Assembly (NCBI GenBank): GCA_016714905.1
Contig: JADKBW010000007.1
Coordinates: 1 to 64,000 of the forward strand
DNA length: 64,000 nucleotides
Reading direction: 5' to 3'
Source: Flavobacterium sp.
GTDB taxonomy: Bacteria; Bacteroidota; Bacteroidia; Flavobacteriales; Flavobacteriaceae
Shown piece after piece: positions 27,270 through 36,618 of this stretch. A program made the translations under genes and the position numbers. Each line of letters starts with the position of its first letter. Position 1 is the first letter of the stretch. Under the pieces are notes generated by a model. That model searched no databases. It was not told the origin of the DNA and was given only the letters and a program-made list of their open reading frames with translations.

Positions 27270-28385
27270 CTATTTCGAAAGGCTTCGTACAATAAGTTGC
27301 GCAGTTTTCTTACTTGCACCAACGCCACCTAATTTTTCTTCTAATAATGAATAATTGGCGATAACCTCATTTCTATGCTTGGGATCAAGGATTTTTTGTA
27401 ATTCTATTCGAATATTTTTTGGGTTACATTTTTCTTGAATCAACTCAGTGACCACTTCTTTGTCCATAATTAAATTCACCAGTGAAATATATTTCAAAGT
27501 AATGATTCGTTTAGCAATCTGATAGGACGCCCAACTGCCTTTATAACAAACCACTTCAGGGACTTTAAACAACGCCGTTTCCAAAGTCGCTGTACCAGAA
27601 GTAACCAAAGCTGCAGTTGCATGATTCAAGAGTTCGTAGGTTTTGTTCGAAATAAAATGTACGTTTTTAGATTTCAAAAAAGGAAGATAGAAGGCATATT
27701 CTTGACTCGGAGCTCCGGCAATTACAAATTGATAATCCTCAAAGTCACCAACCACGCTTAACATTACGGAAAGCATCTTGCTAATTTCTTGCTTTCGACT
27801 GCCAGGCAATAAAGCAATGATGGGCTTGTCTTCTAACTTGTTTTCTTTGATAAAGTCTTGGCGTGAAATTACAGTTTGATTGTGAATCGCATCAATGAGT
27901 GGATGACCAACAAAGGTTACTGGAAAGTGATGTTTAACTTCATAAAAATCTTTTTCAAACGGCAGGATGACATATAGATAATCAAAATCTCTCTTCACAG
28001 CAGCAATTCGGTTTTCTTTCCAAGCCCAGATTTGAGGCGAGATGTAATAATGTGTCGGAATTCCATGTTCTTTTGCCCACTTGGCAATTCGCATATTAAA
28101 TCCAGGATAGTCTATAAAAATGATGGCGTCGGGCTGAAATGTTGCGATGTCTTTTTTACAAAACTTGATGTTATTAAAGATGGTTTTCAAATTAAATAAC
28201 ACTTCAACAAATCCCATAAAAGCCAATTCTCGGTAGTGTTTTACGAGCGTGCCGCCTACACTTTGCATCAAGTCGCCGCCCCAAAAACGAATTTCTGCTT
28301 TTGGATCTTCTTCCAAAAGTGCTTTCATTAAGTTGGATCCGTGTAAATCTCCCGATGCTTCTCCAGCAATAATGTAGTATTTCAT
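27270..28385 (-). CDS. lpxB: Lipid-A-disaccharide synthase
   Basis: Joins UDP-diacylglucosamine to lipid X to form the lipid A disaccharide on the cytosolic face of the inner membrane. 371 residues, full length for the family (GT19). N-terminal YIIAGEASGDLHGSNLMKAL, then GFVEVLFNLKTI, IDYPGFNMRIAKWAK, YYISPQIWAWKENRI, PLIDAI, and the ALLPGSRKQEI motif; near the end TSGTATLETALFKVPEVVCYK. Lies in the surE-small membrane protein-lpxB-NlpC/P60 run, an order common in flavobacteria. Confidence 0.95.
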   Translation of the reverse strand: MKYYIIAGEASGDLHGSNLMKALLEEDPKAEIRFWGGDLMQSVGGTLVKHYRELAFMGFVEVLFNLKTIFNNIKFCKKDIATFQPDAIIFIDYPGFNMRIAKWAKEHGIPTHYYISPQIWAWKENRIAAVKRDFDYLYVILPFEKDFYEVKHHFPVTFVGHPLIDAIHNQTVISRQDFIKENKLEDKPIIALLPGSRKQEISKMLSVMLSVVGDFEDYQFVIAGAPSQEYAFYLPFLKSKNVHFISNKTYELLNHATAALVTSGTATLETALFKVPEVVCYKGSWASYQIAKRIITLKYISLVNLIMDKEVVTELIQEKCNPKNIRIELQKILDPKHRNEVIANYSLLEEKLGGVGASKKTAQLIVRSLSK

Positions 28386-28406
28386 TGAAATTAATCCCTA
28401 ATTAAT

Positions 28407-28679
28407 TTATACAAAAAGCGTTATTATTGTCAGTAAAATCACCCCCAAAATCACCCCTCGTGCCATGATGTCTTTGTGTTTTTTTAGCAAAACAAAAAAT
28501 AGAATAAGGTTTAATATGGCTCCGAGAGTTATTATTTTACCTAATAACCCATTGGCTTTATAAAATTCTAAACCACGGTAAAAATCCATGCCCGTAAAAA
28601 GCTCGATAAAAACAAAACTGCCAATACCGCAGGTCACCAGTGATAGTAATACACCAACAATCAAATCTCTAATTTTCAT
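28407..28679 (-). CDS. Small conserved membrane protein, three helices
   Basis: 90 residues with helices at about 7-27, 45-65 and 70-90 (LIVGVLLSLVTCGIGSFVF; GKIITLGAILNLILFFVLL; ARGVILGVILLTIITLFV). No motif points to a function. It sits between surE and lpxB with gaps of 2 and 21 bp, so it is co-transcribed; the same small gene in this place is familiar from flavobacteria. Confidence 0.75.
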   Translation of the reverse strand: MKIRDLIVGVLLSLVTCGIGSFVFIELFTGMDFYRGLEFYKANGLLGKIITLGAILNLILFFVLLKKHKDIMARGVILGVILLTIITLFV

Positions 28680-28681
28680 CC

Positions 28682-29457
28682 TTATTTTTCATTTAAGTTC
28701 CACGAATTCAATTGCTGAATGGCATGCTGCGCGGTCATATCAAACTGAACAGGAACCACCGAGACATAACCATGCTCCAATGCCCATTCATCTGTGTCTT
28801 CGCCTTTATCTTCATTTACAAATTCGCCAGTCAACCAATAATAGTCTTTTCCTTGTGGTGTCTTTCTTTTGTCGAATTTTTCCATCCAAATCGCTTTGGC
28901 TTGTCGACAAATTTTTATTCCCTTGATTTCGTTTTCCTTTAGCTTTGGAAAATTAACGTTCAAGACAGTGCCTTTAGGCAAACCATGTTCTAAAGTTTGA
29001 AGCGTAATTTTTCTCACAAAAGATTTAATTTGATTAAAATCGGCGTTCCAATCATAATCTAAAAGCGAAAATCCAATCGCCGGAATTCCTTCTATTCAGC
29101 TTCAACGGCAGCACTCATGGTTCCTGAATAAATCACATTGATCGAGGAATTGGAGCCGTGATTAATCCCCGAAACACACAAGTCTGGTTTTCGTTTTAGT
29201 ATTTCATTGACTGCTAATTTCACACAATCAACTGGAGTCCCCGAGCAATTGTATTCCGTAACTTCGGCATTTTCTGCAGATATCCGATTTAAATAAAGCG
29301 TGCTATTAATCGTGATGGCATGGCCCATGGCGCTTTGAGGTTTGTCTGGCGCGACCACAACAACGTCACCAATTTCTGACATGACTTCCACCAAAGTCCT
29401 AATTCCAGGGGCGGAAATCCCATCATCATTGGTCACTAAAATTAAGGGCTTTTCCAT
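28682..29457 (-). CDS. surE: 5'/3'-nucleotidase SurE (split by a frameshift)
   Basis: A metal-dependent nucleotidase acting on nucleoside monophosphates, stress-related. The first frame has the metal site LVTNDDGISAPGI, APDKPQSAMGHAIT, CSGTPVDCVKLA, and SGINHGSNSSINVIYSGTMSAAVEA. One G is missing near 29097 (GCTGAA for GCTGGA); restored, the frame reads GIEGIPAIGFSLLDYDWNAD and continues into the second part with KGTVLNVNFP and TDEWALEHGYVSVVPVQFD. About 258 residues, normal. A core gene, so an error is likelier than real loss. Confidence 0.92.
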
Positions 29458-29477
29458 TTAATATTTGTTTTTTAGAA

Positions 29478-29552
29478 GCTGGTTCCTGCTGTTCATTCTA
29501 TCTTTTGTGTCGAACGCCGCCACAAAAGGATGCCATTTCCATCAGGGCTAGG
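29478..29552 (+). repeat. Flavobacterial hairpin element, copy c
   Basis: A 75-bp version of the element at 15511: GCTGGTTCCTGCTGTTC, then ATCTTTTGTG, a GC-rich loop, CACAAAAGGAT and ATCAGGGCTAGG. ATCTTTTGTG and CACAAAAGGAT pair. Located in the space between the divergent surE and prc genes. Confidence 0.55.
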
Positions 29553-29728
29553 AACTATATCGACAAACGGAATGTCGGTTGGTTACGTTGGAGTTGATTC
29601 TAAATAATTCCCCGCAAAAATAAGCATTTTTAGCAGGAACTTCTTATTTTAGCATCTTTAACAAAAAATTAGGCAGGCAAAATCAGCGTCATTCTTGTTT
29701 TTGTGTAATTTCGAGTAAAAAAAATTAA

Positions 29729-31960
29729 ATGAATCTCTTAATTCAATATATGAAAAGGAATTATAAAATATTACTAGTTGTTCTTGCTGTTTCTTTGGGG
29801 TTGTTCGCTTTTAAGGGCGCTTTAGATCCAAAAGGAGATCCAGAGAAAGACAAAATGTTGTTGGAATTGTTGACGTTTGTTATCGAGCGGGGTCATTATG
29901 ATCCAGCGGTAATTGACGACACTTTTTCGAAAGGTGTTTATAAAGACTACATCGAAGCGCTTGATCCATCAAAACGATTTTTTATTCAAGCAGATATTGA
30001 TGAATTTGCTGCTTTCGAAACGCAAATTGACGATCAGATTAAAAACAAAGATTTGACTTTTTTTAATTTGACATACGATCGCTTAATGAAGAGACTGAGT
30101 GAAAGTAAAGACTTCTACAAAGATATCTTAGCCAAACCATTTGACTACTCCGTAAAAGAAGAATTCAATACAGATTATGACAAGTTGCCCTACGCTAAAA
30201 ACGTTGCTGAATTGAAAGAAAAGTGGCGGAAACAAATCAAATTATCTACACTTTCTTCTTTGACAGATAAGATAAAAATGCAAGAGGATAAGAAAAATGG
30301 TGTAGTTCCAGAAAAGAAAGGTAAGGATGAGAGTGAGGCTTCTAAAAAAGACAAAGAGGCAGATAATGCGCCACCAAAATCTTTCGAGGAATTAGAGAAA
30401 GAAACACGTGAAAGTTCATTAAAGTCGCTAAACGAGTATTTTGATTTCATTAGTGATTTAGACCAAAACGACTGGTTTTCTGTGTTTGTTAATGCAATTG
30501 CTACACGTTTTGATCCTCATACAAATTATTTTCCGCCCGATGAAAAAGAGCGCTTTGATGTTAGTATGAGCGGTAAGTTAGAAGGAATTGGCGCTCGTTT
30601 GCAAAAGAAAAATGATTACACTGAAATCTCTGAGTTGATTTCCGGTGGTCCTGCGTGGAGAGGCAAAGAGTTGGAATCTGGTGATATTATTCTTAAGGTT
30701 GCTCAAGGGAACGCTGATCCAGTTGAGGTGGTGGGCATGCACTTGGATGATGTTGTGAAAAAGATAAAAGGGCCAAAAGGAACGGAAGTTCGATTGACAG
30801 TAAAAAAAGTGGACGGTACAATCAAGATTATTTCTATTATAAGAGATATTGTTGAAATTGAAGAGACTTATGCCAAATCGAGTATTGTAGAGAAAAATGG
30901 TCTGAAATATGGCATCATTTATTTGCCAAAATTCTATATCGATTTTGAAAATAATGATAGTCGTGATGCAGGAAAAGATGTGGCTCTTGAAGTGGATAGA
31001 TTAAAGAACGCGGGTGTTCAAGGAATTATTATGGACTTGCGCGATAATGGTGGAGGATCTTTGAAAACAGTGGTGGATATCGCTGGATTGTTTATAGAAG
31101 ATGGCCCTGTAGTGCAAATAAAATCTGCAGGAAAAGCAAAAGAAGTTCTCTACGATAAAGACAAAAAAATTCAGTGGGATGGTCCGTTGGTGATTATGCA
31201 AAATAGTTTTTCGGCTTCCGCATCAGAAATTTTAGCAGCTGCAATTCAAGATTACAGAAGAGGAGTTGTTATCGGTAGCAAACAATCATACGGTAAAGGA
31301 ACGGTTCAAAATGTGATCGATTTAAATCAGTTCATTCGCGGAAGCAGTGTTGGCGATTTAGGGGCGTTAAAAACAACAACTCAGAAGTTCTACAGAATTA
31401 CAGGCGGTTCAACTCAATTGGAAGGAGTTAGCAGTGATGTGGCGATTCCGGATCGTTACGCCTATCTGAAAATGGGAGAGCGCGATATTGATAATGCGAT
31501 GCCATGGGACAAAATTGAGCCCGCTCAGTTTAAGTTTTGGGAAAAGCAAAATAGCTTTGATGCTGCAATCGATAAGAGCAAAAATAGAATTGCAAGCAAC
31601 GAGAAATTCAAGTTAATCGATGAGAATGCCAAGTGGATTGATCAACGAAATAAAGAGAATGTCTACAGCTTAAATATTGATGTTTTTAAAGCAGAACAAA
31701 AAGCAATTGAGGAAAAAGCCAAAAAATACAAATCAATTGCAGACTACAAAAACGCTTTGCAGTTCAAATCCTTACCAAGTGAGGAAGAAGCAATGAAAAC
31801 GGATGTTTCACTGAAAGAGAAAAGAGAAAGATGGCATGAAAGCTTGTCGAAAGACATTTACGTAGAGGAAGCAATTAATGTCTTAGATGATTTGCAACCA
31901 AAGGAGCTTGTAAAATCTGTTGAAAACAAATTGAAAAAAGACAAAGTGGTAAAGTCTTAG
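29729..31960 (+). CDS. prc: Tail-specific (C-terminal processing) protease
   Basis: A periplasmic serine/lysine protease (S41) that degrades proteins with exposed hydrophobic C-termini and processes cell-envelope proteins. 743 residues: an N-terminal membrane/signal segment (KILLVVLAVSLGLFAFKG), a Tsp N-terminal domain, a PDZ domain around 265-360 (GIGARLQKKNDYTEISELISGGPAWR), then the S41 protease domain. The catalytic S497 lies in FSASASE, followed by D508 (QDYRR) and K523 (SYGKGTVQ), the spacing of E. coli Tsp. A Lys/Glu-rich low-complexity stretch (about 185-235) is inserted in the N-terminal region. It is followed by a bidirectional terminator. Confidence 0.93.
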   Translation: MNLLIQYMKRNYKILLVVLAVSLGLFAFKGALDPKGDPEKDKMLLELLTFVIERGHYDPAVIDDTFSKGVYKDYIEALDPSKRFFIQADIDEFAAFETQIDDQIKNKDLTFFNLTYDRLMKRLSESKDFYKDILAKPFDYSVKEEFNTDYDKLPYAKNVAELKEKWRKQIKLSTLSSLTDKIKMQEDKKNGVVPEKKGKDESEASKKDKEADNAPPKSFEELEKETRESSLKSLNEYFDFISDLDQNDWFSVFVNAIATRFDPHTNYFPPDEKERFDVSMSGKLEGIGARLQKKNDYTEISELISGGPAWRGKELESGDIILKVAQGNADPVEVVGMHLDDVVKKIKGPKGTEVRLTVKKVDGTIKIISIIRDIVEIEETYAKSSIVEKNGLKYGIIYLPKFYIDFENNDSRDAGKDVALEVDRLKNAGVQGIIMDLRDNGGGSLKTVVDIAGLFIEDGPVVQIKSAGKAKEVLYDKDKKIQWDGPLVIMQNSFSASASEILAAAIQDYRRGVVIGSKQSYGKGTVQNVIDLNQFIRGSSVGDLGALKTTTQKFYRITGGSTQLEGVSSDVAIPDRYAYLKMGERDIDNAMPWDKIEPAQFKFWEKQNSFDAAIDKSKNRIASNEKFKLIDENAKWIDQRNKENVYSLNIDVFKAEQKAIEEKAKKYKSIADYKNALQFKSLPSEEEAMKTDVSLKEKRERWHESLSKDIYVEEAINVLDDLQPKELVKSVENKLKKDKVVKS

Positions 31961-31980
31961 ATTTGTAAAATAAGTATCAA

Positions 31981-32019
31981 AAAAGCCTCAAGAGTCATTA
32001 GTGATTTTTGAGGCTTTTT
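31981..32019. terminator. Bidirectional terminator between prc and rodA
   Basis: AAAAGCCTCAA and TTTGAGGCTTTTT form an 11-bp stem with a 15-base loop and T-runs on both strands, placed between converging genes. Confidence 0.85.
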
Positions 32020-32048
32020 CTTGTTTAATAAAAACTACGGAAAGGATT

Positions 32049-33305
32049 TTACCACTCATTTACTTTATTCGCATCCATTTTCAAGAAAATAAAGAGCAAA
32101 ATGGTGAATCCCCAAAGTCCAGAACCTCCATAGGAAAAGAAGGGCAATGGAACTCCAATAGTGGGGAATATACCTGCTACCATTGCAATATTGACAAAGA
32201 AGTGAATGAACAAGATACAGGCAACACAATAACCATACACCCTGCTAAATTTGGTCTTTTGCCTTTCTGCTAAATAGATGGTTCTAAAAATCAAACCGAT
32301 AAAAAGTGCAATAACAATTAAAGAACCGAGGAAACCCCACTCTTCTCCAACAGTGGTAAAAATATAGTCGGTGTGCTGTTCGGGCACGAATCCACCTTTT
32401 GTTTGAGTTCCTTCTAGAAATCCTTTTCCAAAAAATCCTCCAGAGCCAATAGCAATTTCAGATTGATTGGTGTTGTAGCCAATACCTTTCATGTCGACCT
32501 CTTTGCCAAGAAGAATATTAAAACGGTCTCGATGGTGTTGTTTAAAAACCGACTCAAAAACATAATCAACAGAGAAAACAAATCCTGAAATAAGTACCAT
32601 GGCAATTGCGCTGGCAATAATATTTCTGTCAATAATTCGACTGCGATAGTATGTAAATAAAGTAACAAGAAATGCAATTAGAATGACCGCCCAAGGTTGA
32701 AGTATTAAGGAGAGAACAAATATAACAATGGCAATTAACCCAGTCCATAAATACCAAGGAGGCAAACCTTCACGATACAAAACGAAGAAAAACACCATAA
32801 ATATTAAAGCACTTCCAGGATCATGCACGACAATCAAAAGGACGGGCAGAAAGATAATACCCAAAGCTTGAATTTGCCTATTCACATCCTTTAGATTGAC
32901 CTGGGCATCACTTAAATACTTCGCTAATGCTAATGAAGTTGCTGCCTTAACAAATTCGGAAGGTTGTAAACCAAAGGCTCCAAAAGAATACCAATTCGCT
33001 TGTCCTTTGACCGTTTTACCAAAAACAAACAAGCCCGCTAATGATAACAAGCCAATAACGTAGATAATACTTGAAAATTTCTCATAAAATTTTCCGTCAA
33101 CAGAAAGCACGACGAATATTAGAGGAATCGCTAAGGCTATACTTAGGAGTTGTTTGCCATAAAACTGTGTTAGGTCTAAAGTAAAAGGTTCGTCCGATAA
33201 CGATAAAGAAGAAGAATAGATATTTAACCAACCCATGATGACTAGCACAATGTAAATAATTACACTGATCCAATCCAGATTATTGGTTACACTTTGGTTT
33301 TTCAT
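32049..33305 (-). CDS. rodA: Rod-shape peptidoglycan glycosyltransferase RodA
   Basis: A SEDS-family polymerase that makes glycan strands with its partner PBP2 during cell elongation. 418 residues, about ten membrane helices. SEDS features: FGAFGLQPSEFVKAA (the conserved Pro-Ser-Glu), VVHDPGSALIF, GLYNTNQSEIAIGSGGFFG-like region (actual GIGYNTNQSEIAIGSGG), QHTDYIFTTVGEEWG and PLPFFSYGGSG near the end. Last gene of the mreBCD-mrdA-rodA transcript, 5 bp after mrdA. Confidence 0.94.
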   Translation of the reverse strand: MKNQSVTNNLDWISVIIYIVLVIMGWLNIYSSSLSLSDEPFTLDLTQFYGKQLLSIALAIPLIFVVLSVDGKFYEKFSSIIYVIGLLSLAGLFVFGKTVKGQANWYSFGAFGLQPSEFVKAATSLALAKYLSDAQVNLKDVNRQIQALGIIFLPVLLIVVHDPGSALIFMVFFFVLYREGLPPWYLWTGLIAIVIFVLSLILQPWAVILIAFLVTLFTYYRSRIIDRNIIASAIAMVLISGFVFSVDYVFESVFKQHHRDRFNILLGKEVDMKGIGYNTNQSEIAIGSGGFFGKGFLEGTQTKGGFVPEQHTDYIFTTVGEEWGFLGSLIVIALFIGLIFRTIYLAERQKTKFSRVYGYCVACILFIHFFVNIAMVAGIFPTIGVPLPFFSYGGSGLWGFTILLFIFLKMDANKVNEW

Positions 33306-33310
33306 CTCAA

Positions 33311-35212
33311 TTAATTTTCAGTAGCTTCTTCAGGAGTCAAAACTTTTGGTTTGAGTAATAAACTATCTACTTCTTTTTTGCCAGTATATTTAGCATATTC
33401 TCCTTGTAAGCTTCCCTCGAGCATTCGTTTTTCTAAATCGGTACGCGTAATTTTCTTTTTCAAATATTTTTCGATCATCAAGCTTGTGATAGGCCCTGCC
33501 CAGCGCGCGCCCCAGTATCCGTTTTCAACCAAAACGGCAATAGCAATTTTAGGATTGTTTCGAGGAGCAAAGGCTACAAAAATAGAATGGTCTTGCAATT
33601 TTACTCGCTTACCATTAATTTTTGCAAAGTTCTCAGCGGTTCCGGTTTTTCCGCAAATTTCAATTCCTTCCACTTGCAGTGCATGCGCGGTACCTAAATT
33701 ATAAACGTCGAACAAACCATCTATGACTGGTTGAAAATATTTTCTTTCTACAGTAGTAACATGTTTAGTTCTATATTTTTTATCAATAACTTCCCCTTTA
33801 ATCGATTTGATGATATGAGGAGTGTAATAAAAACCATGATTTGCAACAGCCGCCATCATATTTGCGAGTTGAATTGGCGTCATCAAGACTTCACCTTGCC
33901 CGATGGCATTAGAGACGATTGCCGTGCTTCGCCATCCTCCATTTGGATACATTTTTTTGTATGTTTTTGAGGTTGGTGCTTTTCCTCGTCGTCCTGTTGG
34001 CAAATCGTATCCCATAAATTCGCCAAGGCCAAAACTTTTTAAGTGTCTGCTCCAAACATCAACGCCGTCTGCCGGCCGCAAGTACTTATTTATGGTTTTC
34101 ATGTACACCGTTCCAAAATAAGCGTTACAAGATTCATAAATCCCGCGATGCAATTGTTGCGCACCTCCATGGCAGTGACATTTCATAAAACGGCCTCTTG
34201 CATAACTAAAACCATGGCGACAATATACTGTTGTTTGTTCATCAATAACTTTTTCTTGAAGCGCAATCAAACCGGTCAAGATCTTAAATGGGGAACCTGG
34301 TGGATATTCTGCCAACAATCCTCTGTCATATAGCGGTTTCGCAATGGAATCTCGGTATAATTTCGTGTAATTTTTAGATCGTTGTCTTCCTACTAAAATT
34401 GCAGGATCGTAGGACGGAGCGGTAACTAATGCTAGAATTTCACCCGTTTGCGGTTCTATAGCTACAATTCCGCCTCTTTTGTTAATCATCAATTCCTCGC
34501 CGTATTTTTGAAGCTCCGCATCTATGGAAAGATGAATATCTTTTCCTTGAACAGCGATCGTATCATATTTTCCTTCTTTATACGAACCAATTTCCCGATT
34601 GTATTTGTCTTTTTGAATATATTTTACTCCTTTTATTCCTCGCAAAGTGATTTCGTAACTTTCCTCAACGCCTTGTTTTCCGAGTAAGTCACCGCTATTG
34701 TAATACGGATTTTTTTCAACAGTTTTTTCATTTGCTTGAGTAATAAAGCCGAAGACATTGGCTCCAAATTTTACCTGATAATCCCGTAACGACCTCTTCT
34801 GAATATAAAATCCCGGAAATTTTCGAATCTTTTCTTGAAAAGCCGCATATTCCAATTTGTTTAATTGAGGTAAAAAAACAGAAGGCAATCTTGGACTATA
34901 AACTTTGGCCTTTGCAATAATTTTTATAAAATCTTCTTTAGATACGTTCAATAAATGGCAGAACTCCAGCGTGTCGATGTTCTTCATTTCCCTGGGAATA
35001 ACCATTATATCATACGATGGCTGGTTTGCAACAAGAAGTTCCCCATTTCTATCGTAAATGTATCCTCTTTCTGGATAATCGTATTGAATTTTTATCGCGT
35101 TATTGTCTGATTTTAGTTTGAAAGAATCGTCAATAATTTGCAAGTAAAAAAGCCTTAATACCAGCATTATTGTTGCGATGATAATAACAGTTGGCAACAA
35201 TACTTTTCTCAT
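33311..35212 (-). CDS. mrdA: Penicillin-binding protein 2 (elongation transpeptidase)
   Basis: Cross-links peptidoglycan during side-wall growth with RodA. 633 residues: one N-terminal membrane helix, the PBP dimerisation domain (about 35-220) and the transpeptidase domain with SxxK as S-P-F-K in YPPGSPFKI, SxN as S-C-N in YESCNAYF, and KTG in ICGKTGTAEN. A Cys/His-rich segment YCRHGFSYARGRFMKCHCHGG lies between the first two motifs, where E. coli PBP2 binds zinc. Overlaps mreD by 4 bp. Confidence 0.94.
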   Translation of the reverse strand: MRKVLLPTVIIIATIMLVLRLFYLQIIDDSFKLKSDNNAIKIQYDYPERGYIYDRNGELLVANQPSYDIMVIPREMKNIDTLEFCHLLNVSKEDFIKIIAKAKVYSPRLPSVFLPQLNKLEYAAFQEKIRKFPGFYIQKRSLRDYQVKFGANVFGFITQANEKTVEKNPYYNSGDLLGKQGVEESYEITLRGIKGVKYIQKDKYNREIGSYKEGKYDTIAVQGKDIHLSIDAELQKYGEELMINKRGGIVAIEPQTGEILALVTAPSYDPAILVGRQRSKNYTKLYRDSIAKPLYDRGLLAEYPPGSPFKILTGLIALQEKVIDEQTTVYCRHGFSYARGRFMKCHCHGGAQQLHRGIYESCNAYFGTVYMKTINKYLRPADGVDVWSRHLKSFGLGEFMGYDLPTGRRGKAPTSKTYKKMYPNGGWRSTAIVSNAIGQGEVLMTPIQLANMMAAVANHGFYYTPHIIKSIKGEVIDKKYRTKHVTTVERKYFQPVIDGLFDVYNLGTAHALQVEGIEICGKTGTAENFAKINGKRVKLQDHSIFVAFAPRNNPKIAIAVLVENGYWGARWAGPITSLMIEKYLKKKITRTDLEKRMLEGSLQGEYAKYTGKKEVDSLLLKPKVLTPEEATEN

Positions 35213-35715
35213 CTTTTATTGGGCTTGATTAAATATATTATGAGAATACAGATTATTAGTGTGAAAATGGTGCTTACAAAAGTTTTAAGGATGATTTCAA
35301 ATAGAAAGCTTACACGAAAAACTTCCAATATAAATAGAACGAAATGATGAATCACCACCGCTATCGCTAGAAATGAAAATCGTTCTGGTGTCAATACATC
35401 GTTTAATCGTACAGTTTGATATTCATAACTCAAACCGAATGAGAACTTAAAAATATAGGGTCTATAGTACGCTAGCAACAAGGATGCAGCGGCATGAACT
35501 CCTCCAGAATTACAAAACATATCTAGAATAAGACCCAAAAAGAAACTGGCTACTAAAAGTCCGGTTTTATTCCCATTTACAGGATACAAGATAATAAACA
35601 AGATATACGGATAAGGATTGATATATCCTAGAAAATCTAAGTTATTGAAAATAAGAATCTGAGCCGCCAGTAGCAGTACAAATCTCGCGATATTTACCAA
35701 TACTGCGCTATTCAT
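35209..35715 (-). CDS. mreD: Rod shape-determining membrane protein MreD
   Basis: 168 residues, about five membrane helices, including the family-typical LGLILDMFCNSGGVHAAASLLLAYYRPY near the middle. It links MreC to the rest of the elongasome. Overlaps mreC by 8 bp and mrdA by 4 bp, so translation is coupled. Assignment rests on weak similarity plus operon position. Confidence 0.88.
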   Translation of the reverse strand: MNSAVLVNIARFVLLLAAQILIFNNLDFLGYINPYPYILFIILYPVNGNKTGLLVASFFLGLILDMFCNSGGVHAAASLLLAYYRPYIFKFSFGLSYEYQTVRLNDVLTPERFSFLAIAVVIHHFVLFILEVFRVSFLFEIILKTFVSTIFTLIICILIIYLIKPNKR

Positions 35716-36529
35716 TTTCTTTCTTTTCTAAATTGAGGATTTCTTCTCGATCTTTGCTTTTTATGATGTAAACATGACCTAAATTGGTCATGTCATTAAA
35801 CAGTTTGATGTTTAATGTATAGTAATTTGTTTTATTGTCGACGTAAATATTGTTGATTGTTCCAACACCAATATTTTCAGGAAAGATTACTGACTGTCCA
35901 CCGGTCACAATTGTATCTCCTTTTCTTACAGAAGCCAAGCGAGGGACATCAATCAATTGTACAAAACCAGTACTTTTTCCGTTCCACACTAGTGAGCCAA
36001 AGTGATTGGACTTCTTGATCTTGGCATTTATCTGAGATTTTACATTCAAAATACTGATGACTGTGGCGTAATTCTTAGAAGTTTTATCTACAATTCCAAT
36101 GATACCAGAACTATTAATTACACCCATATCTGATTTTACACCAGCAGCACTTCCACTATTTATGGTGAGGTAATTTTCGTATACGTTATAAGAATTGTGA
36201 ATGACTTTAGAAACAATGATGTCGGCATTTCTTATCCCTTTGATGGAGTCAATTTTTGGAAAAGTTGTAGTGTCCTTAGCATTAAAAATGATGCTTTTCA
36301 ATCTCGCATTTTCAATCGCCAATGCCTCATTTTGATTCTTGAGGTTCAAATATTCACTAACATTATTGATTCGTTCATAGACACCACCGCTCAAGAAATT
36401 TGCAGAGCTAATTACTTTGCTTCTATGATAAGAATGAGATTGAATAGTGAAGACTAACGAAACCACTAAAAGCAGCAAAAACAGCAATCGATAGCTGTTT
36501 TTAAATATAAAAATAAATATTTGCTGCAT
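35708..36529 (-). CDS. mreC: Rod shape-determining protein MreC
   Basis: 273 residues: one N-terminal membrane helix (YRLLFLLLLVVSLVFTIQS), a coiled coil at about 60-90 (YLNLKNQNEALAIENARLKSI), then the periplasmic beta domain (SGSAAGVKSDMGVINSSGIIGIVDKTSKNYATVISILN). It scaffolds PBP2/RodA in the periplasm. An inverted repeat lies in the 89-bp gap to mreB. Confidence 0.92.
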   Translation of the reverse strand: MQQIFIFIFKNSYRLLFLLLLVVSLVFTIQSHSYHRSKVISSANFLSGGVYERINNVSEYLNLKNQNEALAIENARLKSIIFNAKDTTTFPKIDSIKGIRNADIIVSKVIHNSYNVYENYLTINSGSAAGVKSDMGVINSSGIIGIVDKTSKNYATVISILNVKSQINAKIKKSNHFGSLVWNGKSTGFVQLIDVPRLASVRKGDTIVTGGQSVIFPENIGVGTINNIYVDNKTNYYTLNIKLFNDMTNLGHVYIIKSKDREEILNLEKKENE

Positions 36530-36552
36530 CTGGTTCTAAATATTTAAAATAT

Positions 36553-36617
36553 CAAATTCCAAATTTCATCGCAACGGCTGAACTGATGTTTTGAATTTGG
36601 AATTTCATTATTGGAAT
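36553..36617 (-). repeat. Spacer inverted repeat between mreB and mreC
   Basis: AAATTCCAAATT (from 36554) and AATTTGGAATTT (to 36605) are perfect complements, and GGAATTT recurs at 36612. Same style as the spacers at 42193, 52011 and 61755. Confidence 0.5.
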
Positions 36618-36618
36618 T

